64,000 nucleotides of DNA from Argopecten irradians (Eukaryota; Mollusca; Bivalvia; Pectinida; Pectinidae): positions 9,440,609 to 9,504,608 of the forward strand of contig NC_091149.1 of NCBI RefSeq assembly GCF_041381155.1. Direction: 5' to 3'. The position numbers and the translations under genes were made by a program. The notes beneath the pieces were generated by a model, which was not told the DNA's origin, ran no database searches, and saw only the letters and a program-made list of their open reading frames with translations. Below, one piece after another: positions 1 through 12,841 of this stretch. Numbering within the stretch: the stretch's first letter is position 1; each line of letters starts with the position of its first letter.

Positions 1-540
1 AAGGATTGGTTTTTTTTTGTTTTTTTTTTTTTTTTTTTGTAGCAATTTTATTTTCAGAAATTCTTATTGCCCACAATTAAATATGCAAAACTAACTTGGT
101 TTACAGTGGGTTTTTTTAGTGATTTAAATTGATTCTCTCACCTCTTCAGGGTATATATGACAACTGCACCTTGGTGGAGTCTCTGCTGATTGTTACAAAA
201 CTCAAAGATAAAAATAACAGACTGGTTTACTTCTGCTGCTGACAACATACCAACTGGAACTGTTAAACAAAGAAACTACAACATATTACTGAAAATCAAT
301 ACATCTTTAAAGAAATGTGAACGTAAATAAGTAACTCTTTGGTTAAGGTGTCAAAAATGTAAAATTAAAAAAATTTAAAAAATTAAAATAACTACTTTGA
401 TTTTGGAAATTTAAAGCTTGAACTTGGAAAAATAAAAAAAAATTGCCATTGAAAATAGGGCAAAATAACCCAAAATCTTGCAGAAACAAATCTGCAGTTA
501 ATTTAAGTGTATACAAGTCTGCAAAACCTCCCGAAAAGGC
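1..540. other. AT-rich non-coding sequence
   Basis: Opens with a poly-T run and is AT-rich throughout. Short open frames here are low-complexity (Phe/Asn-rich) and show no domain. No gene, RNA or element boundary is visible. Confidence 0.6.
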
Positions 541-783
541 CAAAAAAAATGTCTGTTTAGGGTTACCCGACCGACCCTAATTTTTTACCTCCAACCCTAA
601 TCTTATTTTTTCCACTTTTCTACGAAAAAATATTAAAAAGTCAGGATTTAGACCTCAGACTCCGGTCCGTCCATCATTTTTGGTGAAAAACACTAAAAAA
701 AAAAAAAAAAAAATCCTCCCGATCGACCGACCGACTGACCCTATTTTTTTTGCCAATGTAACCCTAAACAAACATTTTTTTTT
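541..783. mobile_element. MITE-like element with terminal inverted repeats
   Basis: The left end contains TGTTTAGGGTTAC inside a longer match, and the right end carries its reverse complement (GTAACCCTAAACA). Together they give inverted ends of roughly 24 bases around a 240-bp interior with poly-A tracts and GACCGACC motifs. There is no ORF. Probably a non-autonomous DNA element; no target duplication could be fixed because both ends run into A/T tracts. Confidence 0.5.
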
Positions 784-785
784 TG

Positions 786-905
786 GCTTGATGAATAGGC
801 TTTTTTTTTTTTTGCCTAATATACATGTATAGATTATGTATTAGGCCAAATTTTTTTTTTTTAAAGTCTTATAATATAGGCAGGTTTAGCGGACTAACTA
901 AGTGT
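786..905. mobile_element. Degraded copy of the 14.05-kb palindromic MITE
   Basis: Ends with GGCAGGTTTAGCGGACTA, the same terminus as the intact element at 14053-14162, and contains the internal TTTTTGCCTAATATA block. The left terminal repeat is largely lost, so this is a decayed copy. Confidence 0.55.
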
Positions 906-2680
906 ATACATATTAACTCATCTTCTATTAAGCTACTCCCCCTCCCTCTATAATATATCAACATGTTGTACAATGTAGCAGTGATTCAAATCCTAATTAA
1001 ATATTTTGCAAAACAATAATTTAATAACTCTTGAAATTATTTCCCGAATCAAAATTACAGTTAAAAATCATCTCTTCAAACAATACTAAAGGGAAACACC
1101 ATTGGTACTTACATGTAGTTCATATTTTAATGTCTTACTGAGCATTTACCCAAAAACTTGCGTACTGCATAGAAACACTTGCAAATTTCTGTTCAAGATG
1201 TTGGCCAAACACTGTCTTAGATTAATAGAGTTATGTCCCTTTACTTGATCATTTCATCAATAATGCCTTACTGAAATATTGTAAATCTTTCTCTTTTTTA
1301 TTTATTACAATTAATTAAAATATAGTTATTATTCATCAAAATCAAAAACGATCGACCTACATTGTAAATAATCAATTAATTTACAAATGTATGTCTTTAC
1401 CACTTTACAGATGACAGCTAAATTGTACTACAATTCAGTTGCTGATGATAATCACAGCTGTCCAAATCTCTCTTCATATTTACTATTCTTTTACCATAAC
1501 TGCTGTCATGCAATGGCGGCGTCTTACAATGCACGTGCATCAGGACCATGGCAATTGATTTAGGAGTTATCTCCCTTACTACATTTGATGCTGTGGACGC
1601 TAAAAAGAAAGATTATCCGTCATCGAAATCAGAAACATATATACATATATATGTATATATGTTTCTGTCGAAATGAAACAACTTCGAGTGTATGGCGAAG
1701 CAACGAATACATGGAACTAATGTTAGTGAAGAGTTGAAAGAGTAGGCGATTTTCTACACATGTAAGTACAATATATACTATAGGATTAAATCAGAAACAT
1801 ATTTCTGATTTAATGCATTCTCGTTTCAGAAAAAATGCAGCTGATTGCAGATGGGAAAGAAAAGCTGTACATGTTAATTTGTTCACTTAGAGATGAAGGA
1901 TATACACTTCTAAGAAGTCAAAATTTTCTTGCATTAACCCTTTTTTTATAGATTTTGGAAATTAGAGTTCATACAATAGATACAAAATGGAATAAAAACA
2001 CATGTATGTGTGCTCGTTTTTGAGCTGTGGTTACTCAAAGATAACATTTTGACAAAATATTGGATTTTATGAGAATTTTGCCTTTTGACCATATACATGA
2101 TAGATTAAAGCCATATTTCCTAATTAGGTGTTTGATATGTATGGGTGAATGCAGAATTGATTGTATATTGGTGTTCGTTAAAACAATTAGTAATGTAGCT
2201 ATGATTAAAATGACTAATATCTTTTCTCATAATAACTTCATATGCTACCCCTTAATTTTGAGCTGCAAAATCCATCATTTTCAGCCATTTTTGCCAGATT
2301 TAACCTTTTTTTTATAGAAAAGGTTCTGGTGTTTAATTTTTGTAAATATTTTGCATGTCAATAGGAAAAATGTTGCTCTTTCTAGATTCGGCAGAAAAAT
2401 AGGGGGTCCGTGTGCTTACTTTTTTGCCCCATTTAAATATTTGTTATTTTTCAGTACTTTAGAGTAAAAATTACCATTAGATGTAAAAATGGGGATCATT
2501 TCACACACTGATGCTTAATATTTTAATTACCGTGAACCTAGAAAAGATTTACAGCAAAATTTGGCTCGATACAGTAATGATATAAGTAAAAACAATTTAA
2601 GCAAAAATGAAAACTCAAAGCGAAAAGACATATTTTTAAAATGGCCGCCAAATGGGTCATTTCTTAACATACAAGTACTA
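906..2680. other. Non-coding AT-rich region
   Basis: No coding region is supported; the 85-residue frame near 2060 lacks any recognisable motif. The stretch holds two local palindromes near 1630-1667 and 1780-1805. Near 2640 there is an AATGGCCGCCA motif, also seen in dispersed repeats at 11.9 and 19.9 kb. Confidence 0.5.
1630..1667. repeat. 38-bp perfect palindrome
   Basis: Two 19-base arms beginning CAGAAACATATATACATAT are exact reverse complements with no spacer. A smaller related palindrome built on AATCAGAAA...TTCTGATT lies about 150 bp downstream. The AT-rich centre is a candidate cruciform. Confidence 0.85.
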
Positions 2681-2681
2681 G

Positions 2682-3553
2682 CTTTTTAAAAATCTAAGTG
2701 GGCTACGCGGAAGCTTAACCATTTGTTTGGAAAGAATTTGGATATTAAGCAATGATATGATAACATTCCTTAGCAATTTCAGGGCTTTTATAAGTTGTAA
2801 TAACTTGTGTCCGATCCTTTTGTAAATTTGTTTGCAATAAAATACGTTTAAACAGTGAAACCAATAAAATACGTTTAAACAGTGAAACCAAGATCCGCGG
2901 AGGATTTCCCCCGTCATGGTACAAAACACGAGTTCTTTGTAGTAAAGCGTAGTAAAATAATCACGTGCTTATACCTCATTCATGCCATTGGCCGAAATAA
3001 ATCTGGCATTGTATTATGGGTAACTAGTGATCACATGAGTGTGTGTTTACTTCCAAATATTGTGATTTCTCTGACCTGGTATTTAGTATATATAATTTGG
3101 TCTTTTGACGAACATCTCATTTTCTCTGTATTATATAATTATATATGTATTAATATAAATAAGAATTCTACGAATTTAGCCGGGAGTAGCCGATCTTCGC
3201 TGATCCTAGATTATACGGTTACACCTAATGAATTGGTCCATTCGCATTATATCATTTATATATGAAACGTGGATATGGCAGTTTTATAACACATTTCAGT
3301 TCATTATTTATAGTGAAATAGTACATATGTGCAAGTCAAAATGATATGCATGCAATATTAATAACATTTTGGAGTCTACATATTTTCAAATAAATCAATT
3401 TTTCCGAAGAAATGGCAAGCAAACTATCACTATATATGGAAGTAAACACACAATCACGTGATGAACAGTTACCCATAATGCAATTGTATATTCCGGCCAA
3501 TGGCATGAAAGAGGTATAAGCACGTGACTTGTTTTACTACGTTTTTACTACAA
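2682..3553. mobile_element. Foldback repeat element, copy 1
   Basis: From about 2935 to 3060 the sequence (CACGTGCTTATACCTCAT, GCCATTGGCCGAAAT) returns inverted at about 3430-3552, giving arms of roughly 120 bp around a 370-bp loop. The loop and the 250 bp upstream recur at 36103-36905, including AAGTGGGCTAC and GATCCGCGGAGGATTT. A 27-bp piece with TAAAATACGTTTAAACAG is duplicated at 2837-2889. No transposase is present, so it is a non-autonomous foldback element. Confidence 0.7.
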
Positions 3554-5870
3554 AAAAAAGATGCAGATATATATCCCAAGTTTGAAGGTAAAGCCACGTT
3601 CCGGGAGGATTTTTGGTCCAAAGATTTAATCTGGCCATTAATACCGCAATAAAAAATCGAGGGATGTAAATATTTATGTACAGTACTATTTTTATGCTGT
3701 TATGGACAGGGCAAGCGAACAAGTTGAGCTGATTTCGAAATGTGTATGTACATGTACATGTACCTGTACTGTGACCTTTTTTATGGCTCCATACAACTCT
3801 CTTGTGAGTTTTGTCCTACTTGTGTATCTGTATTTCCTCTGTCGTGATTGGCTGTCTAGACTCGGGCATTGGATAAATTCATGATCATGGTATGGATTCA
3901 TACCTGTCAACTTTAAAATTTCAGGAATTGTAATGCGGGAGAAAGCGCGTGTGCAATTTTTTTCGACAGTTCAACTGAGGCGCTACGCGTCGCTTATCAT
4001 TATAACTTATTATCATTATGTTTCAGCATACCCTATTCATCTTTAGAAAATACATGAGATGGAAATATTTTACGAATAAATAAATTTATTTTTATACCTT
4101 AAAACTTGAAAACTTGTATCTTTGGCATCAAAGGTATTTTTAACATGAAAAACAACATTTGCGTGATTTAATCAAAAGTAGAAAGAGAAGGAGGAAAGTT
4201 CTGATAATGTATTGATGTTGCTAACGCGCTCCACGGGATATGTAGATAGCTTCTGCTATTCATAGCCGCTATGAAAATTTGAAAAATACATTCAATTGCT
4301 ACATAGTCTTTCGTCTGTACAGTACCGGTACTTTTCTACTTTCATTTAAACTCTCCTTCTGAATCATTATCGCCGGTCCAGGATTGTATACTGGACAGTC
4401 TTTCCTTCGGAAAAGACGTCAATCCGGGGTCCGGTGTACGGTCAGCCACGCCATGCACGAGTTGTATGGTCTATAACTTTCGCTCTTTTTGTCATAGTGA
4501 AAACTGTTTAAGTGTTATACATATTTTTCTCCGTTTGCCTGAGTTTTAAACTTTCTACTTTTACCACTTTTTATAAACTTGCAGCACTGGAAGTATCTTT
4601 AATTATAAAAGTAAAAAATCTTTTTAACGTGTACACGTGAAAAATAGGCTCGAAAGATGCCGAATCATTCCGAACTCTTCCGAACATCGTCGCGACAATC
4701 TCGAAGTAAAACGAGAGTTGTGAAACCAAGAGAAAACATCAACATTTTTTCATAAACAAAACATGTGGTCGACCTCATCAGACTCAATCTACAAAGAAAA
4801 TAATACTCGCACATTTTACGGTAATGTGATACACACAATATTTTACGGTAATGTGTAAATTGGATGTTTCAAATACTCTATCTGTGGACATATACCAGCA
4901 TGATTTGCTCATATAAGCCAGAAGGAAAACGTAAACAAACACATGTGCGCTTACGCTAGTTATCTGGCTCACCACGTGCAGGCCGTGTCGAACGTCAGTC
5001 ACGTGATACGATTCGGAATCCGAAGTCACTGAACATGGCGGTGATAGAAGGCGCTTTATTAAAAACCAGGAATAAATGATTCCTAGATTTCGGCTCTCTT
5101 ATAGGCTGACATATGCTTTTGGGGAGCTAAATCATCAAGTTACATTTTAATGTTTAAATATCAAATGTTTAAGTTACATATCGTTACAGTGAAATTAGCA
5201 GCAATACAACTTTAAAGATCCTCTGATGGTATTCGAAATGAGAAGGCTTACATTGCAAGTCGCAGATTGTGTTATCATAAGTTAATATAAATTAGGTAGG
5301 GTAATGTACATTATAGGCTAAGACATTTCTGTGCCAGTCCAAAACTACCAATGTTGTTATGTTGTTGGTTTTTTTCTTAACATTTAATCATATCTTAATT
5401 TAGGGCAATGTGATAGTGTGTCTGGCCCAACAATATGGAACTATTATTGAATATGAAATTGCGAAATTGCCACCTTTAATATCCCCATCAAATCCCCTAC
5501 CCCCATCACAAAGTCACGAGTGTAATTCTTTTTTTTACACATAACTTTTTCTTTATTAGTTGAAATGGATATATATACATTATGACGTCAAAACTACATG
5601 TGACGTCATAATAGTGTTATTACACATGTGTCTTACGATATTAAACATTAAATTTTATGACACTGCCGTATGACATGGCTAGACGGTCCATTTATGTCAT
5701 AGAATGGCGTAGGAAGATGAAACGTAATGGAGGGGGGGTGGGGGCAAAGGTCCTCAATATTTTGTAAAAATATTACGATTTAGAATGGCTGAGATGAGTT
5801 TTACGATGTATTTGGATGATTTTGCGAACGCCGAAGATTTTACTATGAGATAGTCCAGGGGTGAACTCTT
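3554..5870. other. Non-coding region
   Basis: No supported gene. Contains short TGTACATG runs near 3745-3770. A pair of inverted TATGACGTCA (CRE-like) sites lies near 5580-5612, and a G-rich run near 5730. The end of the minisatellite-type terminal repeat (GAGATAGTCCAGGGGTG) appears at about 5848-5864, a relic of the element described at 27772-28078. Confidence 0.45.
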
Positions 5871-5873
5871 AAT

Positions 5874-5890
5874 AAACCGCAAAGCGGTTT
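5874..5890. repeat. Short perfect hairpin
   Basis: AAACCGC AAA GCGGTTT is a 7-bp stem with a three-base loop. It is one of several GC-clamped hairpins of this style in the window (see 35887 and 40030). Confidence 0.7.
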
Positions 5891-5919
5891 ATGATGAGAC
5901 TACATTGTACACTCAGGTT

Positions 5920-6375
5920 TTCGGTGTTATATCTCCATAACATAAAAAAATTCTTGTGCATAACTAAGAGACCCAGAGACCTGATATTGGGTCTGTAGCA
6001 TGCTGTGATGAAGGACTACCAAGTTTGTTGAACTAAATGACCTTGACCTTCATTTACTCAACGTCACATGGGGTCAAAATGGCTAAAATCTTTAAACGAC
6101 CCCCTGTGAATAAGTAAGCGGCATAGTGACCGGATATTGGGCCTGTGACATGCTGGGATGAAGGACTACCAAGTTTCTTCAATCGAATGACCTTGAACTT
6201 CATTGAAGGTCACATAGGACGAATAGGCTAAAATCATTTAACAACTTATCGTGAATTGCGAATAACTATAAGATACATAGGGTACTGATAATAGGCCTGT
6301 AGCATGCATGGATGAAAGGTTATCAGGTTTGTTCAAATGAATGACCTTGACATTCATTCAATGTAAATTTTAAGC
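5920..6375. repeat. Three diverged tandem copies of a ~140-bp repeat
   Basis: The block GGCCTGTAGCATGC...GATGAAGG...ACTACCAAGTTTGTT...AATGACCTTGACCTTCATT occurs three times with a spacing of about 130-150 bp, each copy ending in a CCTTGAxxTTCATT motif. Copies are clearly diverged. No coding potential. Confidence 0.6.
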
Positions 6376-7155
6376 CAGTGAAAATGCTCGTTTCAAGCAA
6401 AATTCAATTATAATATTTTTGCTTCAAATTATTACACACATCTCCGGACATTGCGAGATTGGATTAAATAAATATTATGACGTCAGCAAAATATGTTAGG
6501 CCAAGACGTCAAGATGGCGGAGAGACTGCATGTGATATACTGTGAAAGGAAACAGTTTTGCTTTTCTGAAGAGGACAGTTATCTTATTCTACTTTTAAAT
6601 ATTTATGAATTTGGATTTCGTTTCAAGAAACATTACAATGCGACTTTTGATATGTTGTGATTATAATGTCATGATATGGAGAAAGGATAACAATGCTGCA
6701 CGACATTCCTTGAAATACAAATGTACCTGCTATTTTTATTCTGATGTAAGAAATAAAAAGGCGAACGTTTTACAAATGTGGAAGCGATGTACTTAACCCA
6801 TTTGGCACAGCCATAGCCATCGACTCATTCTACTACATTTTTCAAGAATATTGTGAACTAGGGCCATCTAAAGTGGGTCACAATAGATAAATGTGATAAG
6901 CAGGTAACCTCGCCATTGTCGTCAATCTAGGAGTGGCATTAGTACTGCTGGAGAGTGACTTTAAAGCGCTACAGAACGAAGTTACAGATTACATAATGTT
7001 TCCTCCATAGTAACTCGTCAGTGTCGTCACTCAAGCAATATTCGCATAAATTCATCTTGATTGAAATTTGCTGTTATTGCTGTTAATGTTTGTTTGTTTT
7101 GTTTTCATGATGTTGTCTTTACGATTAGCAAACGTAAATACAATATCATATTCCG
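6376..7155. other. Non-coding region
   Basis: The 63-residue frame at 6605 has no motif, flanking splice logic or recognisable product. A GACGTCA motif occurs twice near 6480-6512. Nothing else can be supported. Confidence 0.4.
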
Positions 7156-7156
7156 T

Positions 7157-7325
7157 CTTTGCATATTACAGAGTTAGCTCCCTTGCGGGTAGGTATCAAT
7201 TATTACGTCATTATTTTGTGGGCGCAAGTTCTTTTTTCCGAAAAGTATGACGTAACGCTCGCAAACACATGACATCCCAACCAATACCTACCCGCAAGTA
7301 CAGATAACTCTGTAATATGCAAATA
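7157..7325. mobile_element. MITE, family A (ATTACAGAGTTA termini), complete copy
   Basis: The left end TTGCATATTACAGAGTTA followed by CTCCCTTGCGGGTAGGTAT is repeated inverted at the right end (ATACCTACCCGCAAG...TAACTCTGTAATATGCAAA). Terminal repeats are about 38 bp and the whole element about 168 bp, without coding capacity. Further copies are at 53562-53735 and, truncated, at 56916. Confidence 0.8.
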
Positions 7326-7785
7326 CAGAATGTTATCATAAACGCTTGACTAAATGCCAAGTTTGTGATGTTTTTATCCTAGCTCCGGATTTAAAAAAAA
7401 AGCATCCTAATACTATCTCTCATTTAATCAATGTTATAATATCTATAAATTTTTCAAAGCCATAAAGCAGACAATGATAGCATTAACAGCAAACAGGAAT
7501 TAAACAATGACTACATTCAACTAGTTATCATCAAAAATTGTCAAAGTAGAACCTGAGATGAACATATCCTTTCAAAAAGTGAAAGAATTAAAAAAATGAA
7601 ATGAATGTGAATTTAGCACATGGCATAGCAAAAGAATATCAAGACTATCTGAGAAAGTAGCACAGAAAAAAACAACTACCTTGACATTTTGTTGTTCCCG
7701 ATTTAGATCTACATTGTATATTACTTTTACACGCATTGGTATGAAGAGCGAGTGTTGGCAGGCCTGTGATCCTTCAAGAACAAGC

Positions 7786-8724
7786 ATGACATTTCCAATG
7801 GAGGTGTTGTTCCTCTGTCTTCTAGTAATTATTCCGACTGACTGCACTGTTGGCGTTAGCTCGAACCTTACTCTAACGGAGACCATCGACCAGAAATTCG
7901 AACGACTTGAACCTCTGCTGTAGGAAAAGGACCTTAAGATTGACCAGCTTGAGGCCAAACTGGCGTACCATGACGCTTCGTTCAAGAATTATGTCGCAAC
8001 ACGTGATGCTGAAACATACATATTCTTTGAAAAAGGATAGCAGATTTAGAAGCCAAGGTCTCTTACAGAGATTTAATCAAGGAGTCTAAAATCTACCCAA
8101 ATGACGACGCCGTCTTGCCAACCGTGAATTCCAGTGATCACAAAAGTGAACATGGAACTCAAAGTAACAAAAGCGATGAAAATGTGACAGCAATAAAAAC
8201 TCCTGATGACACGAAGGAAATCCAGCCATCAGCAACTTTCAAGCAATGCAAGACGATATCCGAAGAGTCGATGGTCGCGACCTTGGACGAATAAGGGTAG
8301 CGCGAATTATTTCTATGAACATCGCCTTTCATGCCGTAATGGGCGGGTTTTTTCTGGACCGGCTGTTATGGGATCTACATTGGTATTTAACCAAAGACTT
8401 CTTGACCATGGAAACGGGTTCTCTGGCAGTGATGGCGTCTACCTCGTACCTGATTCGGGTACGTACGTTATCACATGAACGACCGTTACCTACAATGACT
8501 GGATGCAGACGTCGCTAAATGTCAACGGCGGTACCAGAGGTTTATCAGTGGCCGATTCTCAGGAAGTGACGGATGTACACCAAGCTACCATCACTGTTTT
8601 CCTCTTTCTGAACCAAAGTGATCACGTGACCATTCGCGTTGGAAATCTAGGACGAGACACCATGGATGTATATAAAAGGTACGGTCAACCCATGTTTTCT
8701 GGGTGGAAGTTAGCGGGGATGTAG
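7786..8724 (+). pseudogene. Pseudogene of a secreted C1q-domain protein
   Basis: This is a broken relative of the intact gene at 22000-22938. It starts with a signal-peptide-like segment (MEVLFLCLLVIIPTDC), then the shared IDQKFERLE coiled-coil start. A TAG at 7921-7923 interrupts the coiled coil, after which the same frame resumes with KIDQLEAKLAYHDASFKNYV. Further frame changes occur near 8030 and 8330. In the C1q domain a TGA at 8476-8478 sits where the intact copy has the tryptophan of FSW. The C-terminal part (LNVNGGTRG to FSGWKLAGM) is readable to the stop at 8722. At least two nonsense and two frameshift lesions make it non-functional. The family is expanded in bivalves, where members act as pattern-recognition lectins. 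Confidence 0.88.
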
Positions 8725-9318
8725 TCCACCAGCACTACTGCTAGCAAGGGGATTTGAGATTTGTCATTAGTATAACTTGGAAGTTTTATTGTTTTCATAA
8801 AAATAATAGTTATGATAATGGCTGTGACGGCTCATGTTCTTGTTTTGCATACCACGTATCATGTGTCATTTGCTTGACAATGTCAAAAAAGACTCGATGT
8901 GTGTTCATTTGTGAAGTCAAATACGGCAAACAAGCGCTCCTTGTACCTGCTATGTCACTATAAGTGCATTCTTCGATACGAATCTGCTATATCTCAAATG
9001 GAACGCGCCGTACCAGCAGAACTGTACCAGTACACTTGGAATTAAGATGGCTGACTCGAGTTTTTCATTTGTCATCGAAATGTTTTCTGTATTGAACAAG
9101 ACAGATATTATTTATATCCGATGAAATTACATTGATTATCATTGCTTTTATATCAAGTTGATTGTAAACACCGAAAATACTTGTTTTTTTTTGTTTTTTT
9201 TTTTTTATTTGAAGCGTATCTTTCATTTTGGTGCCGCCACAAAAGGAACGAACTGATATCATACACATAGTAGCATGGTTATTTGGTGACAACACAAAAC
9301 ATGAAATTCCGTGTGTAA
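8725..9318. other. Non-coding flank of the C1q pseudogene
   Basis: No supported gene. Contains a T-rich tract near 9185. Two short frames here are unrecognisable. Confidence 0.4.
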
Positions 9319-9590
9319 ATCACTGTTTTGCCGAATGGCAAAGCGAAATGTCACAACTACCGCGCGGTTATTAGGACGACAGTGGGAAACATAAGACGAC
9401 CCGCGTTGTGAACATTGATATTCAATTGACCTAATTAAAATTGTATATGAATGAAATATTATAATGAGGTAAAATGAAATATTAGGTTTAGTATCTAGGG
9501 TAAGTTAATAACTTTTGCGGAACAAAATATTTAACCGTTTTAAAGTTACATTTTTTTTAATGTTTCAAGCCGGTTCGGTTCAGGTATTTA
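9319..9590. mobile_element. Partial copy of the 21.3-kb TIR element
   Basis: Shares ACTGTTTTGCCG, CTACCGCGCGGTTATTAGG, GGAAACATAAGACGACCCG and TAAGTTAATAAC in the same order as 21460-21640, then ends in a decayed GCCGGTTCGG. The left terminal repeat is missing. Confidence 0.65.
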
Positions 9591-11625
9591 CAAGATAAGC
9601 AGGACCATTTCTATAAAACAAAAACATACCAGTTATTACAAAATAGACACATCCACGAACTTCAAAACGAAACATAAAAAATGTGGAAATATTATAACTG
9701 TTAAGGTCATGTGAAGTAATTATGGACATCATCCGACTTTCCCGAAATCAGCAAACAAAGTATCAAGAACCAATCAAGCAATCTTGTCAGGTGTCTCGTG
9801 TGTCAGTTCAACGTGAGTAATTCATTATATTAGAATGTTTGCTCATTCACTATTCACAAACGATCTGCCGAAGATTATTGTGTAACACACACACCCTCAC
9901 ACAATACAACAATCACTGTGGGGGGAAATAATAACAGCAAAAACAACTATCAGAAATATAAACAAAAAGACTGACATCAGTGACAGACAGAATGGTACAG
10001 CCATACCACCAACACAGCATAACAAGCTGTCCCATTGCTTATGTATAATATAAGTAGTACTTGTTTCCGAATCCTACCTCTCATGACATGTATGTTGTTC
10101 TGTACCATTATTGAATAAAATATTATTACTATTCTATATATACACAAAGTAAAGAGATCGTCAGTAGACATGGGAACTCGCTTAATTCGAACACTCTGAT
10201 AACTCGAAGTTTATCTCTGTCCCTTCGAGTTCGTATTAACCAAGTTCCATTGTGTTATTTAAACTAAACAAGCCGTAATGTTTGAGGTGATTTAATACTA
10301 AAGCCTTACTGTAAACCAACTTTCTTTTGTGGAAATAAAATTTCACGATTTTCATTTCAAAACAAATTCGCAAAGATTTACTTTCACGGATTAAAACAAT
10401 AATGGAAATACTATCTATTGAAATAGTATGAGGTAGATATTAATTCCCGGAAAGACTATTGGTTAACAGCAAGGTGTACCTAACCAATGACAGAGCACAT
10501 GAAGATAAGAATACGACCTACGTAGATAAATATATGTAGTAAGGTTAAAGGTAAAAAATGCTGACACACATTGACATCCGGGACCCTCACCAGAAGATAA
10601 GTGTGACCCAGCTCCTGTTGAAGGACAATCTAATCTGCGAGTTCATTGAAAGATGTGTTTATATCCGATTGGTTCTTATATTAACGCATAAGTAATAAGA
10701 AATAAAAAAAAGAAGATTTTTTTACAGCTGCGACATACCCACTTACATATTTTCCCGATACTAGTCCCTGAAATGTACTTCCAAGACTCTGGTGGAAGCG
10801 TCACCAGAACGTGAACCTTTATGGGATGTTGTCAGATCCTATATGAATCGAAATGGGGATAAGGGATCTCAATTTCAATCAGAAAAAAAAAAAAAAAAAA
10901 AAAACGGTAATTCGAGGTTGACGAAATTTCAAGAGTGGCCTTAAGAGCAACTTTACACAGGAAAAAGTGCATACACGTTTTACGAACGTTATAAAACGCA
11001 TGTAAAACGCATGTTGAGGACCACGCCATGTAAAACGTACGTACGAAACGTATGTAATACATGTGTTAAATATGCGTAATACGCATGGTTAACAGAAGTA
11101 AAACGTACAAACGCATGTAAAACGGACGTATCAAAACATGTGTTATACATACGTTTAATCCTATTACGAAATCCACTGTATTGTTTTTATGTACATTTAC
11201 ATTGTCTTTGAAGTTGACCATATATTTGTCATTTTCAAAAGTAAAGTTTAATTCCATTTTATTTGTATTTTCGGTTCCTGTCCAATGACTGAAATCTTTT
11301 CACACATAGTATGTTGTATTTACAAACGAGTGATTACATTGATAAATTTCATAATCTTAGGATGATTTTATTTTTCCTACATCAATTTGTCCAAACGTCA
11401 CTTTATCAATTACATTTTAAAAGATAAAATCTTTACTGAAGTCGTGCCCAATGTTCAATTGTTTCAAAATCTGGCTCAGAGAGTCCAGAAATCAAGTAAG
11501 AAACTTCAGATGTTTACACAGAAGCTCAGAATAACATTTAAACCGTATTCTATGAATATACAATAAATAAATATTTCCGGAATACAAATTTGTCCGGCCA
11601 TTAGAATCTGTCATGTTACAGCACA
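9591..11625. other. Non-coding region
   Basis: No gene supported. A poly-A run lies at about 10880-10903. The 64-76-residue minus-strand frames have no domains. The CGTACG/GCATGT motif cluster at 10970-11160 is listed separately. Confidence 0.4.
10970..11160. repeat. Cluster of degenerate ACGCATGTAAA / AAACGTACGT motifs
   Basis: About a dozen copies of an 11-13-base motif centred on CGTACG, GCATGC-like or ACATGT cores, joined by AAA or TTT, in both orientations. A second cluster with the same vocabulary is at 20328-20482. No coding capacity. Confidence 0.6.
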
Positions 11626-11628
11626 AAT

Positions 11629-11716
11629 GTCTGCTTCTGGTTTTGAAAACATACAATAACCTACCCCTACTATATAGTAGGGAAAGCTATTATTTTTTTT
11701 AAACCAGAAGCAGACG
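11629..11716. mobile_element. Short MITE
   Basis: TGTCTGCTTCTGGTTTT on the left pairs with AAACCAGAAGCAGAC on the right, around an interior with a CTACTATATAGTAG palindrome. About 88 bp, no ORF. Confidence 0.6.
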
Positions 11717-11829
11717 CCGGGCTATGGTATCGAGGATGATCAAACAGCAGTTATAGACCTACTACATTGTATATCAGGAAGCGCTGGTCAGCTGATATTG
11801 ATCATATGTATTCAGAGCATTTAGCTCAG

Positions 11830-12420
11830 CGGATTTGTGCATAAATACATAGGAAATGTGCTATTTTGGTTACAAGCATGAAACTTAGTATGCTTCTTGA
11901 TAAATATAGTATAGGTAAATTAAGATTAGGAGCCAACTAAAATCATGTCTATTTATAGCTTTAGGCGCCATTCAAGATGGCCGCCATTCAGAATTTTCGC
12001 TAAAATAGAAAAATCGATATAGGATTGTCAAATATCAGTTAAATGCTACAAAAGAGGTTCCAAAATGCAGGAAATGATGCGTGTGGTATGATAGATTCAA
12101 AATGATTAAATTTGAATACCACCAGAATTCAAAATGGCCGCCAAAAAAGGTAAAATTAATTGCATTTTCCAAAATCAGTGTCTGATTTTCAACATAGCCT
12201 ATTTTTTCAATTCTTTGGTGGCTTATTGTTTTCAACATGATCCCAGTATTATTCACAATTGGCAAGATGTTTTTAATACTGGACGCTTTTCCGGTTGTGC
12301 CATGGTCAAAATGGACGCCATATTGAATTTCCGCCAAATCTTTAAAATACCAGTCATTTATCGAACATTTTAAATAAGATGCTATTCGTAATTGTTTTTA
12401 TCACGCCTAACAAGCATTAT
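11830..12420. repeat. Dispersed repeat (ATGGCCGCCA family), copy 1
   Basis: Shares GTTACAAGCATG, GGAGCCA and AAAATGGCCGCCA blocks with 19560-20100, which lies in the opposite orientation. Contains three near-identical AAGATGGCCGCCAT-type motifs. Short frames on both strands are by-products of the repeat. Confidence 0.5.
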
Positions 12421-12841
12421 CTTAAAAAATAACGAAGGTGGTTATTATCATGAAAATATTTTAGAAACATATGCCAAACATATACAAACCAATGCTATAA
12501 TCAAGAGCGAACGAGGTGCTTTTGAATCTATACCAAATCCCTAAGCTTTGAGGCTTTGGATTGTTGCAGGACCAGAATTAGTCATAATCACAACATCCAT
12601 TAAGAACCCCAACAAAGAAAAATAAACACATAAAACATAACAAGTCATCACAAACATACCCGAAACTTGGTTGATGTGTTAACTGGAATCCCTTCATGGA
12701 GTCGTGGTCTTGTAAGACACTCGACACAAGGGATATAGCCGAATCGTTGATAGTCACACAGTTTAGAATATAGACAATGAATGTAAAGGCAACCAACAAT
12801 TTTAAGCCTTTACTAAATATTACCTCGTGGACAGATCAAAC

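Noticed and set aside
9..543. Minus-strand Phe-rich 66-codon frame as a membrane protein
   Set aside because: Low-complexity translation of A/T-rich DNA, no conserved pattern and no gene context.
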